From assembly GCA_018376445.1 (NCBI GenBank), contig JAHABL010000004.1, forward strand, positions 112,334 to 176,333: a DNA stretch of 64,000 nt, written 5' to 3'. The translations under genes were made by a program, and so were the position numbers. The stretch comes from Mycobacteriales bacterium (GTDB taxonomy: Bacteria; Actinomycetota; Actinomycetes; Mycobacteriales; Mycobacteriaceae). The notes under the pieces are model-generated. The model had not been told where the DNA came from, did not search any database, and saw only the letters and a list, made by a program, of their open reading frames with translations. This document shows, piece by piece, positions 50,956-59,773 of the stretch; the stretch's first letter is position 1; every line of letters begins with the position of its first letter.

Positions 50956-53282
50956 GCGATAACACCTCGACCTCTGCCCAGGACAACCTTGTAACCCTGG
51001 AGATTGACGGTCGGTCCGTATCCGTTCCCAAGGGAACTATGGTCATCCGTGCTGCTGAAAAGCTCGGTATCCGTATTCCCCGCTTCTGTGACCACCCGCT
51101 ACTCGACCCGGTTGGCGCCTGCCGCCAATGCATGGTCGAGGTACCTGACGCTGGTAACGGACGTGGTTTCCCGAAGCCTCAGGCCTCCTGCTCCCTAGCA
51201 GTGGCTGAAGGCATGGTTGTGAAGACCCAAGCATCCTCCATGCTGGCCGAAGAAGCTCAGCGTGGCATCATGGAGCTTCTCCTCATCAACCACCCGTTGG
51301 ACTGCCCCATCTGTGACAAAGGTGGTGAGTGCCCGCTGCAGAACCAGTCCATGTCCGATGGACAGGCGGAGACCCGCTTCGACTGCGATAAGCGCCACTT
51401 CCCCACCCCGCTGCCACTGGTCAGCAACATCCTTCTTGACCGTGAACGCTGCGTGCTCTGCACCCGCTGCACCCGCTTCTCCGAGCAGGTCTCCGGCGAT
51501 CGCTGCATTGCACTTGCAGAACGAGGTGCCCGCCAGCAAGTCTCCTCTGTTCCTGAGTCCGACGCCGGCTCCTACTTTGCCGGTAACACCGTGCAGATCT
51601 GCCCGGTGGGTGCTCTGACCAGTGCCGACTATCGCTTCCAGGCACGCCCGTTCGACCTCGTCTCTACCGACACCACCTGTGAACATTGTGCAGACGGCTG
51701 CGCGCTCCGCGTAGACCACCGTCACAGCAAGATCACTCGTCGTCTAGCCGGCGAAGACTCCGACGTTAACCTCGAGTGGAGCTGCGACAAGGGCCGATAT
51801 GGCTTCCGCTACGGCACCCTCGCAGACCGCATCACTACTCCACTGGTTCGCCGCGATGGACAGCTCATTGAGGCCTCCTGGCCGGAAGCGCTCTCCATTG
51901 TCGCCGCTGGTCTCATGGCCGCTGGCTCCTCTCTCGGCGTTCTGCCGGGAGCCTCCAGCACGGTGGAAAACACCTACGCCTACGCCGCCTTCGCCCGCAA
52001 CGTCGCCGGAACCGAGAATCTCGACTTCCGCTCTGACAAAGGCACCACGGAAGAAGCTGCCTTCCTCACCCAGTACGTGGCAGGTACCTCGCTTGAAAAC
52101 AACGTCACCTACCAGGCACTTGATGAAGCAAAGAAGGTTGTGCTGGTATCCCTCGATCCGGAAGACGAAGCCAGTAACCTCTTCCTGCGGCTGCGCCGTG
52201 CAGTCCGCAAGATGGGCCTTCAGGTTGTCTCCATCGCGAGCCACCGCACCATCGGCACCAACAAACTCAACGCTGAGGTTGTCACCTGCCGCCCCGGTGG
52301 AGAAGCAGATGCTCTCGCCCAGCTCGACGGCCTCGACAGCGACACCATCATTCTGGTGGGAGCCCGCGCCGCTGGTTCTGCTGGAACCTTCAGTGCCATT
52401 GTTACCGCCGCAGAGAAGTCCGGTGCTCGCTTCGCCTGGGTGCCACTGCACGCTGGCGACCGCGGTGCACTAGAAGCCGGCTGCCTCCCCGCCGCCGGTG
52501 GGCTCTCCACCAAGGCAATGCTGAAGGCTGCAGCCGATGGTGAACTGCAGGCTCTGCTGATTGGTGCTCTGGACGAACGCGACTTCGTCGACGTCCAGTT
52601 ACTCCACCAGGCTGCCACCGCCGCCTTTACCGTCCAGCTGGCACAACGTCGCAGCTCCCTCAGCGCCTGCGCCGACGTTGTCCTCCCCGTCAGCCTCATT
52701 TCCGAGGTCAAGGGACACTTCCTCAACTGGGAAGCACGGTGGCGTAAGGTCCAGCCACTTACCGGTATGCCCGTCACTACCATGTCAGACCGCCGCGTCC
52801 TCGGAGCCATCGCGAAGGCGATGGGGACCAGCCTGCAGATTCCCGCCAGCTCTCAGGTGGCTGACCTCCTGCAGACAGCTGCCACCGGTGCTGTCGGTGG
52901 TTCCATGCCGACAGTCTCCACCACCGCCGCATCTGGCCTGGTGCTCGACAGCTGGCGTGAACTCATGGGCGACTCCGCCGCTCTTGACGGAACTATCTTC
53001 AAGGGAAGTGACCGCCGTCGCGGCCACCTGCGCGTCAGCCCGGCCACTGCCACGGCCTGCGGCCTCACTGCTGGTGGCGCCGCCACCGTCTCCACCTCGC
53101 AGGGATCTCTCACGCTCCCCGTCTCCGTCGTCGAAGAGATGGCAGACGACGTGGTGTGGGTTCCCAGCAATGTTCCCGGTAACCCGCTTGCGGTGACCGG
53201 TGCAGTACCTGGAGACCAGGTCACTGTGGTTCCGTCAGACGATGCTCACAACGTTCGAATGGAGGTGTCATCCCGTGTCTGA
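50952..53282 (+). CDS. nuoG: NADH-quinone oxidoreductase subunit G
   Basis: A 776-residue peripheral-arm subunit with several Fe-S clusters. The N-terminal 2Fe-2S ferredoxin domain (RIPRFCDHPLLDPVGACRQC) precedes the His-coordinated HPLDCPICDKGGECPLQ cluster and the RCVLCTRCTRF cluster. A molybdopterin-oxidoreductase fold starts with CEHCADGCALRV, the ligands of the extra N7-type cluster that many bacteria keep. The second half is weakly conserved. The last 8 bases overlap nuoH. Confidence 0.95.
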   Translation: MSDNTSTSAQDNLVTLEIDGRSVSVPKGTMVIRAAEKLGIRIPRFCDHPLLDPVGACRQCMVEVPDAGNGRGFPKPQASCSLAVAEGMVVKTQASSMLAEEAQRGIMELLLINHPLDCPICDKGGECPLQNQSMSDGQAETRFDCDKRHFPTPLPLVSNILLDRERCVLCTRCTRFSEQVSGDRCIALAERGARQQVSSVPESDAGSYFAGNTVQICPVGALTSADYRFQARPFDLVSTDTTCEHCADGCALRVDHRHSKITRRLAGEDSDVNLEWSCDKGRYGFRYGTLADRITTPLVRRDGQLIEASWPEALSIVAAGLMAAGSSLGVLPGASSTVENTYAYAAFARNVAGTENLDFRSDKGTTEEAAFLTQYVAGTSLENNVTYQALDEAKKVVLVSLDPEDEASNLFLRLRRAVRKMGLQVVSIASHRTIGTNKLNAEVVTCRPGGEADALAQLDGLDSDTIILVGARAAGSAGTFSAIVTAAEKSGARFAWVPLHAGDRGALEAGCLPAAGGLSTKAMLKAAADGELQALLIGALDERDFVDVQLLHQAATAAFTVQLAQRRSSLSACADVVLPVSLISEVKGHFLNWEARWRKVQPLTGMPVTTMSDRRVLGAIAKAMGTSLQIPASSQVADLLQTAATGAVGGSMPTVSTTAASGLVLDSWRELMGDSAALDGTIFKGSDRRRGHLRVSPATATACGLTAGGAATVSTSQGSLTLPVSVVEEMADDVVWVPSNVPGNPLAVTGAVPGDQVTVVPSDDAHNVRMEVSSRV

Positions 53283-54576
53283 AAGCACTATCGGCGTGTG
53301 GGGTGACCCATGGTGGCTCATCCTCGTGAAGGCCATCGTGATCTTTTGTATTCCCCTGTTTTTCGCAATCTTCTGTGTGTGGTTCGAACGCCGTATCCTG
53401 GCATTCCTCCAGCAGCGCGTCGGCCCCCACATGGCAGGTCCACTAGGTCTCCTGCAGCCCTTCTCGGACGGCATCAAGACCCTTATGAAAGAAGACTTCT
53501 CGCCGGATAACGTCGACAAGTTCGTCTTCACCCTGGCCCCGATGCTCACCGGTCTCGCCGCCTTCACCACCTGGTCCGTCATCCCCCTGGGTGGACGGGT
53601 TTCCATCGGCGGTCACTACACCCAACTACAGCTCGGTGACCTCCCGGTCGCAGTGCTCTTTATCCTAGCCATCGCTTCGATTGGCACCTATGGCATCGTC
53701 CTCGCCGGTTGGGCGTCAACCTCCCGCTACTCTCTGCTGGGTGGTCTGCGCTCCGCCGCACAGATGATCTCCTACGAGGTCTCTATGGGTCTTGCGGTGG
53801 TGTCCGTCGTCCTGGCGAGCCGCACCATGTCCACCGTAGGTATCGTCGAGCACCAGGCCAACACCCTGACTCTGTTCGGCTGGGACTCCCCCTTCCCCGC
53901 CCACAACTTCATTCTGCTCGCTCCTGCCTTCTGTATCTACGTGGTAGCTATGCTGGCAGAAGCCAACCGCGCCCCGTTCGATATGCCGGAATGTGAATCC
54001 GAACTGGTTGGTGGTTACTCCACCGACTACTCGGGTTTCCGCTTCGCTCTCTTCTACCTGGGCGAATACATGAACATGACAACGCTGTCCGCCATCTGCG
54101 CAACCCTCTTCCTCGGTGGGTTCAACGCACCGTGGCCGTTCAACAACACCGCAATCGACGGCGGCTGGTGGGGCCTTCTCTGGTTCGTTCTCAAGGTCGT
54201 CCTTGGTCTGTTCTTCTTCATCTGGGTCCGCGGTACCGTCCCGCGTTACCGCTACGACCAACTGATGTCTATTGGGTGGAAGACCCTGCTGCCGCTTTCG
54301 CTCGGCTGGCTGGTCGTCATAGGTATCTACCAGAAGGCTCGCGCCATGGCAGAACCCGGTTCCTGGCTGACTGATGACGCTACCGCCATTGGTGTGGTGC
54401 TGATCTACGCCGCTATCGCAGCTCTCGTGCTGTTCCTGCAGCGTCGCCCGATCGACAAGATCATCACCGATGCCAAGCCGCCTGTTGTCGATCCTGTTAC
54501 TGCCCACTACCCGCTGCCGGTCTTCGAGGATGCCCCCGCTGCTGCCGGCACACAGCGGAAGGAGGAACTGTCATGA
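53275..54576 (+). CDS. nuoH: NADH-quinone oxidoreductase subunit H
   Basis: Membrane subunit that closes the quinone chamber, 433 residues with about eight helices. It shows FERRILAFLQQRVGPHMAGP, QPFSDGIKTLMKED, and the acidic loop LAEANRAPFDMPECESELVGG with YSGFRFALFYLGEY. The GTG at 53275 with GGAGGTG ahead is taken as start; the open frame back to 53200 is inside nuoG. A C-terminal cytoplasmic extension of about 45 residues is present. Confidence 0.96.
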   Translation: MSESTIGVWGDPWWLILVKAIVIFCIPLFFAIFCVWFERRILAFLQQRVGPHMAGPLGLLQPFSDGIKTLMKEDFSPDNVDKFVFTLAPMLTGLAAFTTWSVIPLGGRVSIGGHYTQLQLGDLPVAVLFILAIASIGTYGIVLAGWASTSRYSLLGGLRSAAQMISYEVSMGLAVVSVVLASRTMSTVGIVEHQANTLTLFGWDSPFPAHNFILLAPAFCIYVVAMLAEANRAPFDMPECESELVGGYSTDYSGFRFALFYLGEYMNMTTLSAICATLFLGGFNAPWPFNNTAIDGGWWGLLWFVLKVVLGLFFFIWVRGTVPRYRYDQLMSIGWKTLLPLSLGWLVVIGIYQKARAMAEPGSWLTDDATAIGVVLIYAAIAALVLFLQRRPIDKIITDAKPPVVDPVTAHYPLPVFEDAPAAAGTQRKEELS

Positions 54577-55112
54577 GTGTCTTTTCGCGCTGGGCGGGCC
54601 TCGGAGTGACCTTCCGGACGATGTTCCGTAAGAAGTTCACAGAGGAATACCCGCTAAAGCCGAAGGTCACAGAGCCCCGCTTCCACGGTCGTCACCAGCT
54701 CAACCGCTGGCCCGATGGTCTCGAAAAGTGTGTCGGTTGCGAACTGTGTGCCTGGGCATGCCCAGCTGATGCTATTCGTGTGGAAGCTGCAGAAAACACC
54801 GAGGATGAGCGCTACTCCCCCGGTGAACGCTACGGCGCCATCTACGAAATCAACTACCTGCGCTGCATCTTCTGCGGCATGTGCATCGAAGCATGCCCAA
54901 CGCGCGCACTAACTATGACCAATGACTTCGAACTGGCAAACGCTTCCCGCGAAGCATTGATCTACGGCAAGGACAAGCTCCTTGCTCCACTGGAAGACGG
55001 CATGGAGATGCCTCCGCACCCCCGTCGCCTTGCAGACAACGAAAAGGGATACTTCATGGGCCTGCCTCTGCACGCAGACTCACGTGAATCGAAGCAATTG
55101 GAGGAAGGATAA
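54573..55112 (+). CDS. nuoI: NADH-quinone oxidoreductase subunit I
   Basis: A ferredoxin-like subunit with two 4Fe-4S clusters (N6a, N6b). The two C-x2-C-x2-C-x3-C-P motifs are KCVGCELCAWACPADAI and RCIFCGMCIEACPTRAL. 179 residues. The start overlaps nuoH as ATGA. Confidence 0.97.
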   Translation: MSVFSRWAGLGVTFRTMFRKKFTEEYPLKPKVTEPRFHGRHQLNRWPDGLEKCVGCELCAWACPADAIRVEAAENTEDERYSPGERYGAIYEINYLRCIFCGMCIEACPTRALTMTNDFELANASREALIYGKDKLLAPLEDGMEMPPHPRRLADNEKGYFMGLPLHADSRESKQLEEG

Positions 55113-55114
55113 TC

Positions 55115-55975
55115 ATGGCGTTTTCCATCGCTTCTTCCGCCACTGTTGCTCCGATGATGACGCTTGCCGCTGGTGACTCCAGCGCCGGTCACATCTTCGG
55201 ACAGGTCCTCTCCTGGATCCTGGCCATCGTTATTGTGGCTGCTGCACTCGGTATGGTGCTGTCCCGCAAACTCATTCACTCCGCCCTATCCCTCCTGCTG
55301 GTGATGGTCGGTATGGCAATCGAATACGCCATTCTCAATGCGCCATTCGTGTTTGTCGTCCAGATCGTCGTCTACGCAGGCGCCATCATGGTGATGTTCC
55401 TCTTCATCGTGATGATGGTCGGTGCGAATGCAGATGCCGAAGAGGGCGACCCCATCCCCGGTCAGCGGATAGCGGCCATCATCATGGCACTGGCGGTTAT
55501 CGTTCTAGTAGCTGTAGCTATCTCGCTGGTCACCTGGCAGGATCCTGCCGGACTTGATGAAGCCACCCGCACCACCGGCGGAAATATCGCTGGCCTCGGT
55601 GAGCTGATCTTCAACAAGTACGTCATCATCTTCGAGGTGCTCTCTGCACTTCTCATCATTGCCGCGGTGGGTGCTATTGTGCTCACCCTCCGTACCCGCG
55701 TCAAGAACCGCCCGACTCAGCGTGAAACCATGGAAGCCCGCTTCCGTGCCTACGCTGAAAAGGGCACCGATGTGGGTGCTATGCCTGGTGCCGGCGTCTA
55801 CGCCTCCAGTAACGCCATGGACGTCCCCGCTCTCCTCCCTGACGGTAGCGAACTTCGCTCCTCCGTCTCCGAAGGGATCTACGACGCCCACGCGGAACGC
55901 TCCGGCCAGCAGTTGGCTGAGCAGACCGCTAAGACCTATGAAGCTCTTGCCAAGAGCGACGGAGAGGATGAGTGA
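55115..55975 (+). CDS. nuoJ: NADH-quinone oxidoreductase subunit J
   Basis: A membrane subunit with five helices; conserved VQIVVYAGAIMVMFLFIVMMVG lies in helix 3, which carries the pi-bulge in known structures. At 286 residues it is longer than the E. coli protein, with a charged C-terminal tail of about 80 residues outside the membrane, as in mycobacteria. Confidence 0.94.
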   Translation: MAFSIASSATVAPMMTLAAGDSSAGHIFGQVLSWILAIVIVAAALGMVLSRKLIHSALSLLLVMVGMAIEYAILNAPFVFVVQIVVYAGAIMVMFLFIVMMVGANADAEEGDPIPGQRIAAIIMALAVIVLVAVAISLVTWQDPAGLDEATRTTGGNIAGLGELIFNKYVIIFEVLSALLIIAAVGAIVLTLRTRVKNRPTQRETMEARFRAYAEKGTDVGAMPGAGVYASSNAMDVPALLPDGSELRSSVSEGIYDAHAERSGQQLAEQTAKTYEALAKSDGEDE

Positions 55976-55976
55976 C

Positions 55977-56276
55977 ATGGCTACTAGTTTCTACCTGACC
56001 CTGTCCGCGATCTTGTTCGCTATCGGTATCCTGGGCTTCCTGGTTCGCCGTAGTGCACTGGTCGTGTTTATGTCCGTCGAACTGATGCTGAACTCATGCA
56101 ACCTTGGCCTGGTGGCCCTCGCGCGCCAGTTCGGTAATCTCGACGGCCAAGTCGCCGCTTTGTTCGTCATGGTGGTTGCTGCTGCAGAAGTCGTGGTTGG
56201 CCTCGCTATCGTGGTCGCCATGTGGCGTACGCAGTACACAGTGTCCGTCGATGAAGAACGTTCACTGAAAGGCTAA
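55977..56276 (+). CDS. nuoK: NADH-quinone oxidoreductase subunit K
   Basis: A 99-residue antiporter-like membrane subunit of three helices. It keeps the buried Glu residues in MSVELMLNSCNLGLVAL and VVAAAEVVVGLAIVVA used in proton movement. The ATG at 55977 is preferred to 55968 because GGAGAGG is spaced 9 bases from it and it follows the nuoJ stop directly. Confidence 0.95.
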   Translation: MATSFYLTLSAILFAIGILGFLVRRSALVVFMSVELMLNSCNLGLVALARQFGNLDGQVAALFVMVVAAAEVVVGLAIVVAMWRTQYTVSVDEERSLKG

Positions 56277-56281
56277 AGGCA

Positions 56282-58216
56282 GTGGTATCCAATACTCTTC
56301 TTGCAACTGGACAGTCATTGACTGTCGCCCCGCCTACAGCGGATACGACGACCACCGTGGTGGCTTGGCTAATTATCGGCCTGCCCCTCATTGGCGCCGC
56401 ACTGCTGCTTATGGGCGGCCGGCTGCTGGACCGCTGGGGGCACTGGCTCGCCGTCGTGATGAGCTTTGCCGCCTTCGCCTGTGGCCTCACCCTGTTTATC
56501 CAGATGGCGATGCGCTCCGCTGCGGATCGCGCCCTGACAGCACCCTTCTACACCTGGATGTCGCTGCCGGGCGTGGAGACCGATCTTGGTATTCGCCTCG
56601 ATCCCCTCTCCATCGTCTTCGTGCTCCTTGTCACCGGTGTCGGTAGCCTTATTCACCTCTACTCGGTGGGCTACATGGCACATGATGAGAAGCGCCGTAA
56701 GTTCTTCGCATTCCTCAACCTCTTCATGGCAGCCATGCTGACCTTGGTTCTCGGCAATAGCTACCTGGTGCTGTTCATCGGTTGGGAAGGCGTCGGTCTG
56801 GCCTCTTACCTCCTCATCGGATTCTGGGCACACAGGCCCTCCGCTGCGAAGGCTGCGAACAAGGCCTTCATCATGAACCGTATGGGTGACGTGGGCATGA
56901 TGCTTGCCATCATCACCATGTTCAAGTTCTTCGGTTCCACCGAATTCTCCGCTGTCAACGCTGGCATTGCCGATGTAGACAGCTGGGTCCCCACCTTCCT
57001 CGGTTTCATGCTCCTGCTGGGCGCCTGCGCCAAGTCCGCCCAGGTTCCTTTCCAGGCCTGGCTCCTCGACGCCATGGAGGGCCCGACCCCCGTGTCTGCC
57101 CTCATCCACGCCGCTACCATGGTTACCGCCGGTGTTTACCTGGTCGTCCGCAGTGGCAGCATCTACCAGCTGTCGTGGCAGGCCGCTCTGGCAGTCGTCA
57201 TCGTTGGCTCTGTTACGCTCCTGGTTGGTGCCTGGATCGGTAGCTCCAAAGACGACATCAAGAAGGTTCTCGCTGGTTCGACCATGTCCCAGATCGGCTA
57301 CATGATTCTGGCCGCAGGCATTGGTCCTGCCGGCTACGCACTGGCCATCTTCCACCTGGTTACCCACGGTTTCTTCAAGGCCAACATGTTCCTCGGAGCC
57401 GGCTCGATCATGCACGCTATGAATGACAGCGTCGACATGCGCCGGTTCGGTGGACTTCGCAAGGCCATGCCCTGGACCTTCTTCACCTTCGCTGCCGGCT
57501 ACCTAGCTATCATCGGCTTCCCCGGCTTTGCAGGCTTCTTCTCCAAGGACCCCATCATTGAGGTCGCTTTTGAGCGTGGCTGGGTATTTGGACTGGCAGC
57601 GCTGATCGGTGCTGGCATCACCGCCTTCTACATGACGCGACTCATGATGATGACCTTCTTTGGTGAAAAGCGTTGGGAAGAGGACGTGCACCCGCACGAG
57701 TCCCCGGCGACGATGGTGATCCCGCTGGTTATTCTCGGTATCTTCTCCGTGATTGGTGGCTTCCTCATGGTGGGAGGCATCACCAAGTGGCTCAACCCCG
57801 CCGTTGGTGGTACTGCGCCGGATCTCCACATTGTTCACTTCAGTTGGGAGACAGCCGCTACCCTCCTAGTGGTTATCGTTGGCGTGCTAGTCGGCTGGTT
57901 GATCTTCCGCAAGCCCATCCCCACTACGCGTGAGAATGCGCCTCTGTACACCCGTATCGGCGACAATGCCCTCTATGGCGACACGATCAATGAATACATT
58001 GCTGTGAAGCCTACCCTGGGTCTTGCGCAGGCTACGGCTCTTCTAGACCGACGCGCCGTTAACCCCGCCGTTGATGGTGGCGGACGCGGCCTGGTCAGTC
58101 TGTCCGGTTTACTGTCGCGCTTGCAGAACGGCATGATCCGCTCCTACGGCCTCCTCATGGTCGTTGGTACCGCAGTTCTCGCCGCTGTTGCGCTCATCCT
58201 CGGACAACTGGCATAA
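56282..58216 (+). CDS. nuoL: NADH-quinone oxidoreductase subunit L
   Basis: The largest proton-pumping antiporter-like subunit, 644 residues with about sixteen helices. Typical segments are LIHLYSVGYMAHD, FIGWEGVGLASYLLIGFW, KAFIMNRMGDVGM, FQAWLLDAMEGPTPVSALIHAATMV and FKANMFLGAGSIMHAMND. The C-terminal part holds the lateral helix and the final anchor. GTG start. Confidence 0.97.
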   Translation: MVSNTLLATGQSLTVAPPTADTTTTVVAWLIIGLPLIGAALLLMGGRLLDRWGHWLAVVMSFAAFACGLTLFIQMAMRSAADRALTAPFYTWMSLPGVETDLGIRLDPLSIVFVLLVTGVGSLIHLYSVGYMAHDEKRRKFFAFLNLFMAAMLTLVLGNSYLVLFIGWEGVGLASYLLIGFWAHRPSAAKAANKAFIMNRMGDVGMMLAIITMFKFFGSTEFSAVNAGIADVDSWVPTFLGFMLLLGACAKSAQVPFQAWLLDAMEGPTPVSALIHAATMVTAGVYLVVRSGSIYQLSWQAALAVVIVGSVTLLVGAWIGSSKDDIKKVLAGSTMSQIGYMILAAGIGPAGYALAIFHLVTHGFFKANMFLGAGSIMHAMNDSVDMRRFGGLRKAMPWTFFTFAAGYLAIIGFPGFAGFFSKDPIIEVAFERGWVFGLAALIGAGITAFYMTRLMMMTFFGEKRWEEDVHPHESPATMVIPLVILGIFSVIGGFLMVGGITKWLNPAVGGTAPDLHIVHFSWETAATLLVVIVGVLVGWLIFRKPIPTTRENAPLYTRIGDNALYGDTINEYIAVKPTLGLAQATALLDRRAVNPAVDGGGRGLVSLSGLLSRLQNGMIRSYGLLMVVGTAVLAAVALILGQLA

Positions 58217-58231
58217 GGGAGGATTGAGAGA

Positions 58232-59773
58232 ATGTTAATTACCTCTGCCGCACTAATCCCCCTGGTAGGAGCGCTCCTCCTTACCGTGGTCCGGGGTGTT
58301 GCCAGCCGCGTGGTGGCCATGCTTGCCTCCCTCGGCTCGCTGGGTATCGCCATTGCCATGGCAGTACTCTTCAACCCTGGACAGGGTATGCAGTTCACCG
58401 AACTACACCAGTGGATTCCCCAGATTGACGCCTTCTACTCGCTCGGTGTGGATGGTATCGGGCTGAGCCTCGTGCTCCTCACCACCATTCTCACCCCGCT
58501 GGTCCTGCTCTATGCCTTTACGGAGAACTTCCGTGAAGACCAGCTGGGCGAACGCGCCTTCCTGGCACTTGCGCTGGCCGTCGAGGGTTTCTCCCTCTAC
58601 GTATTCACCGCCACTGACGTCCTGCTCTTCTATCTCTTCTTTGAGGCCACCCTCATCCCGATGTTCTTCCTCATCGGTGGTTTTGGTGGAGCACAGCGTC
58701 GCTACGCCGCCATCAAGTTCCTGTTGTATTCCTTGACCTCTGGTCTGGTTATGCTGGCCGCCGTTATTGGCGTCTACGTGAACTCCCAGAGCAATGGCCA
58801 CGGTACCTTCCTGCTGAGTGACCTCATGAACATGAACCTCGGCACGAACACGGAACGCCTGCTGTTCGTCGGATTCATGATCGCCTTCGCTGTGAAGGCC
58901 CCCATGGTTCCGGTTCACACCTGGCTGCCCGACGCCGCAGAGAACACCACCCCGGGTGGTGCAGTGATGATGGTCGCCATCATGGACAAGATTGGCACCT
59001 TCGGTATGTTCCGCTTTGCGCTGGGTCTCTTCCCGAACGCAGCTGAGTGGGCCACCCCGGTGGTCATTGTTCTGGCAGTGATCTCCATCATCTACGGCGC
59101 CTTTGCCGCACTGGCGCAGGAAAACCTCATGCGCCTGGTGGCGTACACCTCTGTCAGCCACTTTGGTTTCATCGTGTTGGGCCTTTTCGCGCTCACCCCA
59201 ACCTCGGTGGCAGGTGCCAACCTCTATATGTTCAACCACGGCATCTCAACCGCCGCGCTCTTCCTCCTTGTTGGTTACCTGATGAAGCGTCGTGGCTCCG
59301 CGGAGATCGACAACTTCGGTGGCGTACAGAAGGTTGCCCCGGTACTTGCCGGATTCCTCCTCGTCGCTGGTCTGTCGTCCCTGTCTCTCCCCGGCCTGGC
59401 ACCCTTCGTGTCTGAGTTCGGTGTGCTGGCAGGAACCTGGACGAAGTACCCGTGGGCTGCGGGCATCTCGGCCATCGCCATGGTGCTTGCCGCCCTCTAC
59501 ATCATGCGGATGTACAAGCGGACGATGACGGGTCTCCCCTCTGCTGAGGTGGAAGAAAAGGTCTCCGAGCTGTCCATGGCAGAACGGTGGATCATTGTTC
59601 CTCTGCTCGCCCTGCTCCTCGTCCTTGGTGTCTACCCCACTCCGTTGACCAGGGTGCTGAACCCCGATTCTGAACAGGCAGTCACCTTTGTTGAGAAGGC
59701 GACTAACCACGAAGCCGTGGCTCCGGCCGCGCAGCCTGAATCGACCACTATCTCTCTAGGAGGTGCGCGCTAA
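58232..59773 (+). CDS. nuoM: NADH-quinone oxidoreductase subunit M
   Basis: An antiporter-like subunit of 513 residues. It shows LLFYLFFEATLIPMFFLIG with the key Glu, FAVKAPMVPVHTWLPDAAENT and YTSVSHFGFIVLGLF. GGGAGGA precedes the ATG. nuoN starts directly after its stop. Confidence 0.97.
   Translation: MLITSAALIPLVGALLLTVVRGVASRVVAMLASLGSLGIAIAMAVLFNPGQGMQFTELHQWIPQIDAFYSLGVDGIGLSLVLLTTILTPLVLLYAFTENFREDQLGERAFLALALAVEGFSLYVFTATDVLLFYLFFEATLIPMFFLIGGFGGAQRRYAAIKFLLYSLTSGLVMLAAVIGVYVNSQSNGHGTFLLSDLMNMNLGTNTERLLFVGFMIAFAVKAPMVPVHTWLPDAAENTTPGGAVMMVAIMDKIGTFGMFRFALGLFPNAAEWATPVVIVLAVISIIYGAFAALAQENLMRLVAYTSVSHFGFIVLGLFALTPTSVAGANLYMFNHGISTAALFLLVGYLMKRRGSAEIDNFGGVQKVAPVLAGFLLVAGLSSLSLPGLAPFVSEFGVLAGTWTKYPWAAGISAIAMVLAALYIMRMYKRTMTGLPSAEVEEKVSELSMAERWIIVPLLALLLVLGVYPTPLTRVLNPDSEQAVTFVEKATNHEAVAPAAQPESTTISLGGAR

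Noticed and set aside
53716..54507. Open frame of 263 codons on the minus strand
   Set aside because: Antisense to nuoH; no motif or start signal.
56369..57415. Long open frame of 348 codons on the minus strand
   Set aside because: It lies fully opposite nuoL, has the His/Asp/Gly/Glu-rich make-up of an antisense frame, and no ribosome site or family pattern.
58403..59239. Open frame of 278 codons on the minus strand
   Set aside because: Antisense shadow of nuoM with the same low-complexity composition.
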